A DNA stretch of 64,000 nucleotides from JAUIJL01 sp965366625 (GTDB taxonomy: Bacteria > Acidobacteriota > Thermoanaerobaculia > Multivoradales > J023). The stretch lies in the NCBI GenBank assembly GCA_965366625.1, contig CBDUGP010000017.1:1-64000 (forward strand), read 5' to 3'. The notes under the pieces were generated by a model. It ran no database searches and was not told the DNA's origin. It was given only the letters and a program-made list of their open reading frames with translations. A program made the position numbers and the translations under genes. Shown here piece by piece: positions 24,434 through 38,000 of this stretch (positions within the stretch are counted from its first letter, which is position 1; the number at the start of each line of letters is the position of its first letter).

Positions 24434-26059
24434 ATGAGCTTGAGGAATACCGCCCTGGGCTGGTGGAGCCCGGGGGGCCCCTTGCCACTGTTCGTGGACG
24501 AGAAAAAACTTGCCCGCGCGATTTTCGATCCTCGGTTGCCGGTGCTCGTGGGTTACTCCGGGAAGACACACGTCCTGGTGGAGGACGGTACGTGGCATCG
24601 GCCGGGGCAAGACGTTCCCGACGACGCCCTACCGTTAGTGGCCTACGTCGGTCCTTTGGCTCCCCAAGACTTGGGCGACCCCGCCTTTCGTTCCGCCCAC
24701 GGTCTGCGCTACGCCTACGTCGCCGGAGCCATGGCCAACGGCATCGGCTCGGCGGACCTGGTGGAGGCCATGGGCAGGGCCGGAATGCTCGGTTTCTTCG
24801 GCGCAGCGGGGCTCGGTTTGGATCGCATCGAAAACGCGATCGACCGGCTAAAGTCTCTCAAAGATGTGCCTTTCGGCTTTAACCTGATTCACAGTCCCGG
24901 CGAGCCTGCCCTCGAATCGGCCACCGCCGACCTCTACCTGCGCCGTGGCATTCGTTTGGTGTCGGCTTCGGCCTTTCTCGACCTCACCCTTCCCCTGGTC
25001 CGCTACCGCGTCCACGGTATTCATCAGGATGCCGACGGCAACATCGTGGCCCCCAACCGGATCGTCGCCAAAGTGTCGCGGCTCGAGGTAGCGACCAAAT
25101 TCTTTTCCCCACCGCCGGACGACATGCTCGCCGAGCTCGTGGGCTCCGGCGACATCACCGAGCAACAAGCTCGATGGGCGGCTCGGATCCCCATGGCTGA
25201 GGATCTCACCGCCGAAGCCGACTCGGGCGGCCACACGGACAGGCAGCCCGCCCTGACCCTGCTTCCGGCCATGCTCGCCCTCGCCGACAGGAAGAACCAA
25301 AGCTATCGCTACCCGACCCCTTTGCGAGTCGGCCTGGCCGGCGGTATCGCCACTCCGTCGTCGGTGGCGGCGGCCTTCGCCCTGGGCGCCGCTTACGTGC
25401 TCACGGGATCGATCAACCAGTCTTGCGTCGAGGCCGGAACCTCGTGGGAAGTCCGTCGAATGCTCGCCGAAGCCGGGCCTGCGGACATGACCATGGCTCC
25501 TGCCGCCGACCTTTTCGAAATCGGCGGTGAGGTGCAGGTCTTGAAGCGGGGAACCCTATTCGCCATGCGCGCCCGCAAGCTGCTCGAGCTGTATCGCTCG
25601 GCATCGAGCCTCGAAAACATTCCGGCCGACCGAATTGAGTGGATGGAAAAGACGCTGTTTCGCGCAAATATAAGTGAGGTCTGGAAATCCACCCGAGATT
25701 ATTTCGCCGAGCGCGATCCGGCTCAGATCGAGCGCGCGGAGAGCGATGCGCGGCATCGAATGGCTTTGGTTTTTCGGTGGTATTTGGGCCTTTCTTCGGT
25801 GTGGGCTCGGACCGGTGATTCGGCTCGTCGGGTCGACTATCAAGTGTGGTGTGGGCCCTCTATGGGCGCCTTCAACGAATGGGTGCGGGATTCCCATCTG
25901 GAGCCGCCCGAGAATCGGCGGGTGGTCGAGGTCGCACGCAATCTGCTCTATGGGGCGACGGTTTTGACCAGAACATCTTGTTTGGCGAGCCAGGGGATCC
26001 GAATACGAGGACATGTGGCTCCCTTGGAAGCAGAAAAACTGAAGGAGTACTTCTCGTGA
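24434..26059 (+). CDS. PfaD-family trans-acting enoylreductase
   Basis: A 541-aa FMN-dependent enoylreductase of the PfaD / PksE type used in trans by AT-less PKSs. Family hallmarks are LGWWSPGGPLP at the start, YVAGAMANGIGSADLVEAMG, MLGFFGAAGLGLDRIE, GFNLIHSPGEPALE and VGLAGGIATPSSVAAAFALG followed by YVLTGSINQSCVEAGTS. No acyltransferase domain is fused to it, unlike some PksE homologues. The start is uncertain: the ATG at 24434 is preferred over the GTG at 24395, but neither has a good ribosome binding site. Its stop overlaps the start of PKS1 (GTGA). It would reduce enoyl-ACP intermediates on modules with DH and KR but no ER, for example module 2. Confidence 0.95.
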   Translation: MSLRNTALGWWSPGGPLPLFVDEKKLARAIFDPRLPVLVGYSGKTHVLVEDGTWHRPGQDVPDDALPLVAYVGPLAPQDLGDPAFRSAHGLRYAYVAGAMANGIGSADLVEAMGRAGMLGFFGAAGLGLDRIENAIDRLKSLKDVPFGFNLIHSPGEPALESATADLYLRRGIRLVSASAFLDLTLPLVRYRVHGIHQDADGNIVAPNRIVAKVSRLEVATKFFSPPPDDMLAELVGSGDITEQQARWAARIPMAEDLTAEADSGGHTDRQPALTLLPAMLALADRKNQSYRYPTPLRVGLAGGIATPSSVAAAFALGAAYVLTGSINQSCVEAGTSWEVRRMLAEAGPADMTMAPAADLFEIGGEVQVLKRGTLFAMRARKLLELYRSASSLENIPADRIEWMEKTLFRANISEVWKSTRDYFAERDPAQIERAESDARHRMALVFRWYLGLSSVWARTGDSARRVDYQVWCGPSMGAFNEWVRDSHLEPPENRRVVEVARNLLYGATVLTRTSCLASQGIRIRGHVAPLEAEKLKEYFS

Positions 26060-29000
26060 GTGTCGTGGAAGAGCTTGACGCTCCTACACCCAACGCGGAT
26101 CGAGACATCGCCGTGGTCGGCATGGCCTGCCGTTTTCCCGATGCCCCCGATCCGGAAGCTTTATGGCGCAACCTGGCCGCGGGCACTTGCAGCCTGCGAC
26201 AAATTCCGCCCGAGCGGTGGGATTGGCGGGTGCGCTGGGGTAATCCGGAAAAAGAGGCCGGCACGACCAATTGCAAATGGGCCGGTTTCATCGAAGGGGC
26301 CGACCGCTTTGACCCCGCTTTGTTCAAGATCACCCCACGGGAAGCACAGTGGATGGATCCCCAGCAACGGATCCTGCTCGAGCTTACCTGGGCGTGCCTG
26401 GAAGATGCCGGCTACGATCCCCTCGGCCTCGCCAAGAGCCGCACCGGGGTTTTTATCGGTATCTGCAACTACGATTATAAGGAGCTGATGGACCGCTCCA
26501 TCGCGGCGCTCGAAGGTTATTATTTGACCGGCACCGCGAACGCGCTCGTGCCCAACCGCATCTCCCAATTCTTCGATTTTCACGGTCCCAGCCTAGCGGT
26601 CGATACCGCCTGCTCCAGCTCCCTCGTCGCTCTCGACCACGCGGTGACCGCGATTCGTTCCGGAGTCTGCCACTCGGCTCTGGCCGGCGGGGTAAGCTTG
26701 ATGTTTTCCCCGGATCGCTTCGTCACCTTGAGCCAGCTCGGTATGCTTTCCCCCACCGGCGGCTGCCGCGCCTTTGATGCCGCCGCCGACGGCTATATCC
26801 GCGGCGAAGGCGCCGGACTGGTGCTGCTCAAGAAATTGTCCCGGGCCAGGGCCGACGGCGACCGGATTCTCGGTGTGATCAAGGAATGTCGAGTCAACCA
26901 CGGCGGTCGGGCCCGATCACTGACCTCGCCGAGCGCCTTCGCCCAATCCCGCCTGATCGCCGACGTCTTTCGCAGCGCGAGCATCGATCCAGAAAGCGTG
27001 ACCTATATCGAGGCCCACGGCACGGGTACCCCGCTCGGCGATCCGATCGAGATCAACGGGTTACGTCGCGCTTTCAGCCGGCTCTTCCGCGAGGTCGGTC
27101 GATCCGCGCCCGACGCGCCCTATTGCGGCATCGGAGCAGTGAAGTCGAATATCGGCCATCTGGAAGGTGCCGCCGGCATCGCTGGGGTGATCAAGACGCT
27201 TTTATGCTTGCGCCACAAACAGCTGCCGCCCCTGGCCGCCCTTAAACGTCCCAATCCCAAGCTGAAGTTGGACGACAGCCCGTTTTATCTTCTGGACGAC
27301 CTGCGCCAGTGGGACGCCCCCCTGCGCCGAGCCGGGGTCAGCTCCTTCGGCTTCGGTGGCGCCAATGCCCATGTGGTGTTGGAGGAATACGTAGAAGATC
27401 CGCTCCCGACAGAAAACGTGACAGGAAAGGCGACAGGGGACGCCGAGCCGTCGTTGATCGTGCTCTCTGCCCGTGACGAGGATCGGCTACGGGAGAGCGC
27501 CCGGCGCCTGCGCGATCACCTGCAGGATCACCACCACCTGCCTTCCGTTGCCTACACCCTGCAGGTCGGCCGTCGGCCCTTGCGCCAACGGGTGGCTCTC
27601 GAAGCTGCGGACATCGAAACCCTGCGGGCTGAGCTGAACGCCTTTATCGACGGCGCCGAAGGCTCCTACCACCATGGTCGAGCGGGCGCCGACGGCTCGA
27701 TCATCGACGGCAAGGCGGCCCGCAAGGTGTTCGAGCAGGCGATCCGAGAGCGGGATCTCGACACGGTCGCTGCCCTCTGGGTGTCCGGAGCCGAGTTCGC
27801 CGGGCCGGTGATTTCACCGGACGCTCGGGCACGACGGGTCGAGCTGCCCACCTACCCTTTTGCCCGCGTACCCTATTGGTTCGAGACGCGCGCGGTAGCG
27901 GCGCCCGGGTCCGACGTGGAGTCTGCGCCGGTGGCTGCGGGCCCAGCTTCCGGAAGCCCGACGCCCACGCGGGCAGCCGGACCGATCCGACTGGCCGTGC
28001 CTGCCCCCATGCCGACCAAAACGGTCGCGATCACGGATGTCGGACCGGTCAAGCGGACGTTACGACCGTTGACGAGCTTCAACCAAAAGTCGCCGGAGCG
28101 CCCTGCGTCGACGGCGGGCTCGCAGACCCCCGTGGAGCAGCTGGAGCGGCATCGGAAAGCCATGGAGGGTCTGGAGCCCGGCCCCGAACTCGTTCCGGCC
28201 GGCTACCCGCAACGCACTCCCCTGCCCCGGAGTCTCGAGCATGTGCGGGTGCGCTCAGAGGGCGGCGTTGTCGAAATAATCCTGGCGGATCCGTCGGCCA
28301 AAAACGCCTTCACCGAGGGTTTGGTTCGCGAATTGACCGCGGTTTTCGATCATGTGCGCGGCAATCCGGAATATAAGGTGGTGGTGCTCACCGGCGCCGG
28401 CGCCTATTTCGCTACCGGCGGCACCAAAGACGATTTGCTGGCGATCCAAGCCGGCCGCAAGCGATTTACCGACGAGCCCGTCTATGCCGTCGCTTTGACC
28501 TGCGACATTCCAGTGATCGCCGCCATGCAGGGTCACGCCATGGGCGCGGGCTGGGCCATGGGGGTGTTCTGCGATGAAGCGATTTACGCCGAGGAAAGCT
28601 TCTATCGGTGCCCTTATATGGCTTACGGCTTTACTCCGGGCGCCGGCTCGACTTTGGTCTTTCCCCACCGTTTCGGCCACGAGTTCGGTTGGGAAATCCT
28701 GTTTGCGGCCGAGCAGTACACCGGCCTGGACCTGAAAGAGCGAGGCCTGAAAGCGACTGTGCTGCCCCGTGCCCAGGTGGCGTCCCACGCCCTGGACATG
28801 GCGCATGACTGGGCCCGACGTCCACGGAAGGAGCTGGTGAGGGAAAAGCAGGAGCGCATGACCTTCCTGCGCTGTCGGCTGAAGCCCGCCACCGCTCTGG
28901 AGCTGGCCATGCACGAGCAAAGCTTCGTGGGCAGCGACGAAGTGCTCCACAAGATCCGGCATCAATACCGCGAAGAGCCGCTCGAAGACGTGCCTGCAAA

Positions 29001-32000
29001 GGAGACCTCGGACGAGCACCCCGCCGATGGCTCTGTCCTCGACATCCTTCGCCGGCTGCTGGCAGCGGAGCTGCACGTCGACGCGAGCGCTTTGGACGAA
29101 AACGAGCCGTTCACCGACCTGGGTCTCGATTCGGTGACCGGCGTCACCTGGATGCGCAACATCAACCAAGGCTTCGGCCTATCGATCTCCGCCACCCAGG
29201 TCTACAGCTATCCGAGCCTGCGCAAGCTCGCGGACTTTGTGGCCTCTCAGGGGGAAATTGCGGCCAAGGTAGAAGCTCCCCCGCAGCCGTCCACCGACAC
29301 GCAGACCGCGGACGGTGCCGGCGTATTGGATCTTGTGCGCGAGCTGCTGGCGGCGGAGCTGCACGTCGACGCGAGCGCCTTGGACGACGACGAGCCGTTC
29401 ACCGACCTGGGTCTCGATTCGGTGACCGGCGTGACCTGGGTGCGCAACATCAACCAACGCTTCGGCCTGTCGATCGCCGCCATGCGGGTGTACAGCTATC
29501 CAACGCTACGAAAGCTCGCCGATTTCATCGTTTCTCAAGGGGCACAAGTCCCCACAGACAATAAGGACCCAGTGCGCGCCGGAGCGTCCATCGCCGGAGC
29601 GTCCATCGCCGGCCGTCCATCGGTGGGTCTGCTGACCGAAGATCAGTCCTCGACCTCCGAGCCTGCCGCCCGTCGAGAAGAGATACCCTCCGAGCGGACC
29701 GGTATCGCGGTCATCGGCATGGCCGGTCGTTTTCCCATGGCCCGGTCGCTCATCGAGCTGTGGCAAAACCTGGTCCAGGGCCGGGACTGCATCTCCGAGG
29801 TGCCGGCCTCCCGCTGGCCGGTGGAGGCGTACTACGATGCCGACCCGCGAAAGCCCGGAAAGACGAGCTCCAAGTGGATGGGCGTGGTTCCCGGGGCGGA
29901 CGAGTTCGACCCCACCTTCTTCAGCTTGTCGCCGGCGGAAGCGGAGTGGATGGACCCTCAGCAACGGCTCTTCCTGCAAACCTGCCACCACAGTATCGAG
30001 GACGCCGGTTACGCGCCGTCTTCCCTGGCCGGAAGCCGTTGTGGGGTGTATGTGGGCTGCGCTCCCGGGGACTACGGCCGCGACGTTCCGGAAGACCTAC
30101 TGAACGCCTATGGGTTCATGGGCAACGCCTCGTCTATTTTAGCCTCGCGCATCGCCTACATGCTGGATCTGCGCGGTCCTTGTTTGGCTATCGACACCGC
30201 CTGTTCCGCCTCGCTCGCAGCCCTCTCCACGGCCTGCGACCACCTGCGGACCGGCGCCTGCGACACGGCTCTGGCCGGCGGGGTTTGTGTGCTGGCCGGG
30301 CCGTCCATGCATCTCATGACCACCAAGGCCGGAATGCTCTCTCCCGACGGCCGTTGCTTCACCTTCGACGAGCGGGCCAACGGCTTCGTTCCCGCGGAAG
30401 GTGTAGGGGTGGTCTTCCTGAAGCGTTTGGCGGACGCGCGGCGGGACGGGGATGCAGTCTACGGTGTGATCCGCGGCTGGGGCGTCAACCAAGACGGACG
30501 CACCAACGGCATCACGGCTCCCAATGGAGACGCCCAAGCGACCCTTGAAAAAGAGGTTTATCGGAAATTCCACATCGATCCGGGCACCATCGGCCTGGTG
30601 GAAGCCCACGGCACAGGTACGGTGCTCGGTGACCCGATCGAGGTGGAAGGGTTAAAGGCCTCGTTCTCCGAACTCACAGACCGGCGCGGCCACTGCGCAC
30701 TGGGATCGATCAAGAGCAATATCGGCCACTCTCTCACCGCGTCGGGCATCGCCGGATTCATAAAGATTCTATTGGCCCTGCACCATCGCACGCTGCCGCC
30801 CACCCTGCACGTTCAGCGGACGAATCCACACATCGATCTTCATGACTCGCCGTTCTACCTAAGCCTGGAAGCGAAGCCTTGGGCCGAGGCTCCACGCCTG
30901 GCGGCCGTCAGCTCCTTCGGCTTCAGCGGTGTCAACGCTCACGTGGTCGCGGAAGGTGTGGAGCGATCGACCGCTGCCGGCGATTCGGCAGGCCCGTTCG
31001 TGCTCACCTTGTCGGCTAAGAAGACAGAGCGACTGAAGGAAGCGGCCGGCCATCTCGCCGACTACCTGAAGACGTCGGAAGACGTGGATCTTCGGGATGT
31101 GGCCCACACCCTTTTCGTCGGCCGAGACAGGATGAAGCAGCGGCTGACGATCTCCGTGCGAGATCGCAGAGAGGCGATCGATGTCCTGGAAGCCTTTGCT
31201 GCGGACGAATCCGTGGAGCAAACGCCGGACGCTGTTCCCGAGCCGGGTCGGCGAATCCACGGACTGCCCGGCTACCCCTTTGCCCGGGAGTCCTATTGGC
31301 AGCCGAACCCATCACCCGGGACGGCCGTGTCCGCGGGGGCCGTGTCCGCGGGGGCCGTGGACACGTGGGCCGTGTCCGCGGGGGCCGTGTCCGCGGGGGC
31401 CGTGGACACGTGGGTCGGCGCTCCGGTGGATCTACGACCGAAGCTCGTACGCTCCGTCGGTGATCGGGTGGAATTCAGCCATACGCTGACGGGAGAAGAA
31501 TTCTTCCTCGCTGACCACGTGGTGGCGGGCAAGCCCATGCTGCCGGCCGTCGCCTACCTGGAGCTGGCGCGAGCAGCGGTCGAGCAAGTCCTACCCGAGA
31601 GCCGGCGCTCCGGGGTGCGCCTCCGCCGAGCGGTTTGGGCCAAACCGGTGGTCGTGGAGCACGGGCCGCAAACGGTGAGCATTACCGTGCGGGCCGAAGG
31701 CGAGGGCCGGTTTGCCTTTGAGGTGGGCGACGGCAGTCACGGGGTGGCCGAGACAGATTCGTCGCCGGCGCCCGTTGCCCTCGACCTCGCGCACCTGCGT
31801 CGACGCTTGGCCCGACGGTCGATCGATTCCGAGGCCGTGTATGAGGCATTCCGCAAGATGGGCTTGACCTACGGTGCCGCGCACCGTGGCATCCAGCGCC
31901 TTCACCTTGGGGACGGTCATCCCGGAGACGGCGTCGGCGAGGTCCTGGCGGAGCTGAGTCTGCCGATCTCGGTGCGCCACACCCTGAGATCTTTCGTCTT

Positions 32001-35000
32001 GCATCCCGCCGTGGCGGACGCCGCCCTGCAGGCGACCCTCGGCCTGGCTTGGCCCGATCCTCAGCCGAGCCTGCCTTTCGCCCTCGAAGCCTTGGAGATT
32101 TACGGTCCTTGCGAAGAAAAGATGTGGGCGTGGGTCCACGGTGAGGACGTGACCGTATGCGCGGAAGACGGCTCGATCCGGGTTCGTTTTCGCGGTTTGT
32201 CCCTACGAGAGAAAAGCATGGCTGGAAAGAACACGGAGGGCAAAAACAGGACCCTGCTCTTCGTGCCCCGACCCATGGAGGTGCCGCAGATCGTCGACCC
32301 TGGGCGCACGGTCCACGAGCTGTGTTTTACCGAGGACGACGCCTTTGAAGACGCGGCCGTAGAAACCCTCGAAACGATCCGAGAGCTGATCGCCGCCAAA
32401 AAGGAAGGCGAGGTCTTCTTGCGCGTGGCATCCGCAGACCCGCTCATGGCCGGATTGGCGCCCATGCTCAAAACTGCCGAGCAGGAGCACACGGCGTTCC
32501 GCGGCCGGTTTGTGGACGATCGTGGCCGAGTCTCCACCTGGGAAGAGCTGTCCTCCGGCGACGAGAGTTCCTATCCCTGGAAAAACGGGGGCGTTTATCT
32601 CATTACCGGCGGCACGGGAGGATTAGGGCGCATCTTCGCCGAGGAAATCGCCGCCCGGGTCGAGCGGGCCGTGATCGTCCTTACCAGCCGTGCTTCAACC
32701 TCAGCTCCGGCTGTGATCCCTGGCGCCACCATGGAATTCGTGCGTGCGGATCTTTCCCGCCGCCACGATGTCGAGCGATTGGTGCGCACCGTGGAAGAGG
32801 TCCACGGCCGCATCGACGGCGTGTTGCACCTGGCCGGCGTGCGGCGGGACGAACGGTTGGTGGAGAAATCCGCAGACACTTTGCGGGCGGTGTTGGCCCC
32901 CAAAGTAGCGGGCGCGCGGAATCTGGAACGGGCCCTGCGACACAAACCCCTGGACTTCTTCGTGCTCTTCTCCTCGGCGTCCGCGGCCCTGGGCAATCCC
33001 GGCCAAGCGGATTACGCCACGGCCAACGCCTTCATGGACGCATTTGCCGAGCAGTCCAACGGGCGCATCACGTCTATTGCCTGGCCCTTGTGGCAGGCCG
33101 GCGGCATGCAGGTGGACGCCGCCACACGCTCCTGGATGAAGAGCCGATACGGTATGACGCCCCTGACCGCCGACGCGGGCCTGCGCGCTTTTTATCGGGC
33201 GATGAACTCGGGTCGGTCCCGGGTCTTGGTGCTGGCCGGCGATGCGGACGGTTTGCGCGCGGCGCTCTCCGAATCGCCGGCTCGCCCGTCGTCGGCAAGC
33301 TCGTCGTCGGCAAGCCCGACGGCACAGCAAGGAAGCACCGAGACGGAGCAGCTCGTGGCGTCGGGACCCGCGGCGGCAGATTTTGTCGAGAGAGTGCAAT
33401 CGGCCTTGCTGCAAGAAGTCGCCGACTTGCTCAAATTCGATCTGGAGTGGCTCGATGCCGACACCGAGCTCAACGAATTCGGTTTCGACTCCATCAGCCT
33501 GACCGAACTCGCCCACCGATTGAACGAGAAATACGGCTTGAGCTTGACGCCGCCCGTTTTCTTCGAGTTCCCCACCATCGCAGCTTTTGCTCAGCACTTG
33601 ATTGAAAGTCGACCCGATGCGTTCGTCGACGAGCCTGCATCGGAACCGGAGCTCCCAGCCGCAGCCCAACCGGAACGGGAGTTCTCCCAGTTGCCTGAGC
33701 CCTCGCGCGATGTGCCGATGCCTGAGCCCTCGCGCGACGTGCCGATGCCTGAGCCCTCGCGCGATGTGGACGGTGTGGCGGTGATCGGCATGAGCGGCCG
33801 CTTCCCCATGGCCGACGACCTGGACGGGTTCTGGAATGTGTTGGTCCAAGGCATGGATTGCATCTCCGAGGTGCCCCCGGACCGTTGGGATTGGCGAGCC
33901 CTCTATGGCGATCCCGACCTCGAAGTCGACAAAACCAACGTCAAATGGGGTGGATTCATGGCCGGCGTGGGCGATTTCGACGCTCGCTTCTTCGGCCTAT
34001 CGCCCAAAGAAGCGGAGCTCATGGATCCCCACCAGCGTCTGTTGATGATGCATGTGTGGCAGGCGCTAGAGGATGCGGGATATTCGCCCGAAAGCCTATC
34101 GGGCAGTACGACCGGCATTTTCGTCGGCACGAGCAGCAGCGGCTACGATCATTTGATCGCCCGCTCCGGCGTGCCTATCGAAGGATTCACAGCCACCGGC
34201 ATGGTGCCTTCGGTGGGTCCGAACCGGATCAGCTTCTTGATGAATTGGCACGGGCCCAGCGAGCCGATCGAAACCGCTTGCTCCTCTTCTCTGGTGGCGA
34301 TCCATCGCGGAGTGGAAGCGATTCGTTCCGGACGCTGCGCTGCGGCCGTGGTCGGCGGTGTCAATGCCCTGGTGCATCCGAGCTTCCACATCAGCTTCAA
34401 CAAAGCGGGTATGCTGTGCCGAGACGGACGTTGCAAGACCTTCTCCGCCCAGGCGAACGGCTACGTCCGCGGTGAGGGCGTCGGCATCCTCATGCTCAAG
34501 CCCCTGTGCGACGCGCAAGCCGACGGCGATCACATCTATGGCGTGATTCGAGGCTCGGCGGAAAATCATGGTGGACGCACCAACTCCCTGACTGCGCCGA
34601 GCCCGAACGCCCAGGCGGAAGTCATTCGACTGGCCCAAGCCGGCATCGATCCACGCACCCTCGGCGCGATAGAAACCCACGGCACGGGTACGCCCCTCGG
34701 GGATCCGATCGAGATCAATGGTCTGAAGAAGGCCTATGCCGCTCTTCTGGAAGAGTATGGGGTTCAAAGTTCCGCGGCTGCTGACCTCGAAGGACACTGC
34801 GTCCTCGGGGCGGTCAAGACCAACATCGGCCACCTGGAGCTGGCGGCCGGAGTGGCCGGAGTGATCAAGGTCCTCCTGCAACTTAAGCATCGCACCTTGG
34901 TCAAGAACCTTCATTGCGATCAGATCAACCCCTACATCACCTTTGAGGGCAGCCCCTTCCTTCCGGCCCTGGAGAATCGACCTTGGGAGCGCCTGAGCGG

Positions 35001-38000
35001 GCAGCCGCGACGGGCCGGGGTCAGCTCTTTCGGCTTCGGCGGCGTCAACGCCCACGTGGCGATCGAAGAATACGTCCCTCCGGCCGTGTCTCCTTCCTTG
35101 TCTCCGTCCGTCGGCTCGCTGCCGGCGGCCGCCGGGAAGCAGACCATTGTGCTTTCCGCCAAGACGGAAGAACGTCTGCGGGCGGTGACGAGCAATCTGC
35201 TCAAGCATCTCGAACGGCGCCCAGACCTGCCCCTGGCAGACGTGGCCTATACCCTGCGGGTGGGACGCAAGGCCATGGAGCATGGGCTGCGCTTCACGGC
35301 CACGTCCTCGCTGCATTTGCGGCAAGAGCTGGCGCGTTTCTTGGACCAAGGTCCGGACGCCGAGCATTTGCACCGAGGACCGGCGAAAGAGCTTCTGCGG
35401 GACGTGGAGCCCGTGTCGTCCGGTCGACGGGTCTCCCTGCCCACCTATCCGTTCGATTTGAAACGTTATTGGGTTGCCGAGCCGGCGCCGTCGACCTCTC
35501 CTAGCGAAGAGGTCTTTTCCGAGCACGTTCCGGCTCGAGAAATCACGCCTCAGGAAATCACGGCCCAGGAAATCAGAGCCCAGAAGCCTGCGGCAAAAGA
35601 GATCCGCAAGAGCCCGACCAACAACGGACCCGAGCGCTTCACGGTGGTCGTGGCCGGCGCCGGCCTCTTCGGCATCTGCTTTGCCCACCACCTCAAGCAA
35701 GCCGGCATCGATTTTGTCCTGCTCGAGCGGGAAGAGAGCGTCGGCGGCGTTTGGTACAAAAACAACTGGCCGGGGTGTGGTTGCGATATTCCCATGATCG
35801 CCTACGCCTACTCGTTTCGGCACTATCGTGGACCGGTCTGGGCCAAGCAGCCGGACATTCTGCGCTACCTCGACGAGTGTGTGGACGAGCTGGGATTGAG
35901 GCAACACCTACGCCTCGAGACCGAAGTGACGTCAGCGGCGTTCGACGATCACGGTCGCCAGTGGACCGTCCAAACCGCCGACGGCACCGAGTTCCGGGCG
36001 AATTATTTCTGTGCCGCCATGGGCGGCCTGGGGCTCTATCCCAACATTCCCGACCTGCCCGGGCTGAACTCGTTCGGCGGTCCCCTTCTCCACGCTTTGG
36101 ACTACGCCGAGCGCAATCCAGAGGTGCGCGGTAAACGGGTGGCGGTGATCGGTAACGGTGCCACCCAGCTCCAGATGGTGGAAGCTCTACAGCCGGAAGT
36201 CGATCGGTTGGTGATCTACGGCCGCTCGCCAAAATTCGTTTATCCCCGGGCGCGTTACAACCGCGAAACGGAACACGAGCTGGATCGGGACTACGAGCTG
36301 TGGCTGGCGGCACGGGACGAATATCTGAACAACGCCGATCGCTTTTACGACGCCCTGAGCGATCCCGTTCGATTGAATCCGTTCCAACCCGGCAACGAGG
36401 TGCGGTCGTTCTTCAACCGGAACTATACCGATAGCCACGAGGCCTATTACGCCTGGTGCGAGCAGCAGGGCTTGGTGCCGGACTACTCCCCGGGCTGCAA
36501 CCGTCCCTTGATCTCGGACACCTACCACGAGGTCGTGCGAGCCGAAAACGTCGAGGTGGTTCCCGGTGGCGAACTCGAGATCACTGCCACCGGCATCCGC
36601 TCGGGAGCCGAGCATCGGGAATTCGACATCGTCCTGCTTTGCACCGGTTACGACCTGAACAATTTCCGTCCCCGCTGCCCGATCTACGGCCGAGGCGGCC
36701 TGTCCCTGACCGATCATTATGGTGACGGCTACCCCGAGAGCTTCCTGGCCTACGTGCGGAATTTCCCCAATCTTTTCCTCGGACCAGGACCCAACACCGG
36801 CACCAACGCCACCTCGATCACCGCTATTTACGAATTCATGTGCGAGCAGCTCGTGCGCCAAATCGAGCATGTTCGGGAGCGAGGGGCCGCGGCCTGCGAG
36901 GTACGCGCGGAGCGAGTGCGATCTTTCCGTGAGTTCATCGTGCGGGAGAATCAGAACGGCCCCTTCTACAGCGGTTGCTCGTCGTTCTACCAGGATGCGG
37001 CCGGCGAAAACGTGGCCTTATTCCCGGGCAAATTTGCCGAAATGCGGGAGATCTTCGCTTTCGACCCGAGCCACTTCGAGTACCAACGGGTAGAGGGCGA
37101 GATCGCCGCGGCAGCCGGGGAGGGGCTGCTGGACCACCTCAAGCGACTCGCGTCGGGCGCGCTCAAGATCCCGCCCGCAGAGATCGACGACACGGTCGAT
37201 TTTCAGGAATACGGCGTCGACTCGATCATGATGATGAGCATCGCCCGCAAGCTGAAACCGGACTTCCCCGAACTCACCACCGACGAACTCTTGCGGGTGT
37301 CGTCCATCGGCGGGTTCCGCGATTACCTCTTGTCCCGGCACGCCGCCGCCGCGGCGCGATTCGCCGAGCATCCCCCTCATCCTAGCCCTCTCCTCGGGGA
37401 GAGAGGGCCGGAGAAAAGATCCAGCGAACCTGAACACGGCACCGACGTCACCGACGGCACCGACGGCGTAAACCTCACCGTCCCTCAACCGGCCGCCACC
37501 GGGCATCGTCGAGAGGACAGGCCATCCGCATCTGCGGGCTCCCCCTCTCCCGGTATTCGAAAAGGAAAAGTGAGGGCCGACATCGCCGTGATCGGCATGT
37601 CCGGACGTTTTCCCATGGCCGAGTCGATCGCCGAATTCTGGGACCACCTGCGCGCGGGACGGGAATGTGTGGAGGTCTTCGACGAACACGCCCTGCGCGC
37701 CGCGGGGGTGCCCGAGCAGGAGTTTCGCCATCCCGATTACGTGCCGGCCAAGCCGCGCCTGAAGGACGCTCACCGTTTCGACCCCCTGTTCTTCTCCATG
37801 TCGCCGAGCGAGGCGGTGACCCTCGATCCCCAGCAGCGGCTGATGCTCGAGGAAGGTTGGCGGGCCCTGGAGGATGCGGGTTATCCGCCCGGATCCGAGG
37901 CCGTCAACGCGGGCATCTACGTGTCGCAGTTCATGAATACCTATGGTCTTCACGCCCTCTCCAGCGGCGATACGGCGAGCAAATTCAAGGCCATGCTGGG

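Larger units (their letters stand above)
26095..29545 (+). other. Module 1 of PKS1: KS-ECH-ACP-ACP (beta-branching module)
   Basis: KS1 has Cys186 in VDTACSSS, EAHGTGT and KSNIGHLEGAAG, so it should be condensing. It is followed by a linker, an embedded ECH domain and two near-identical ACPs. There is no KR or DH, so the beta-keto group stays available for the HMG synthase cassette, which fits a beta-branching module. Confidence 0.9.

Noticed and set aside
34096..35907. 603-codon minus-strand frame inside PKS1
   Set aside because: Antisense shadow of KS3 and the oxygenase; high-GC coding leaves long open frames on the opposite strand.
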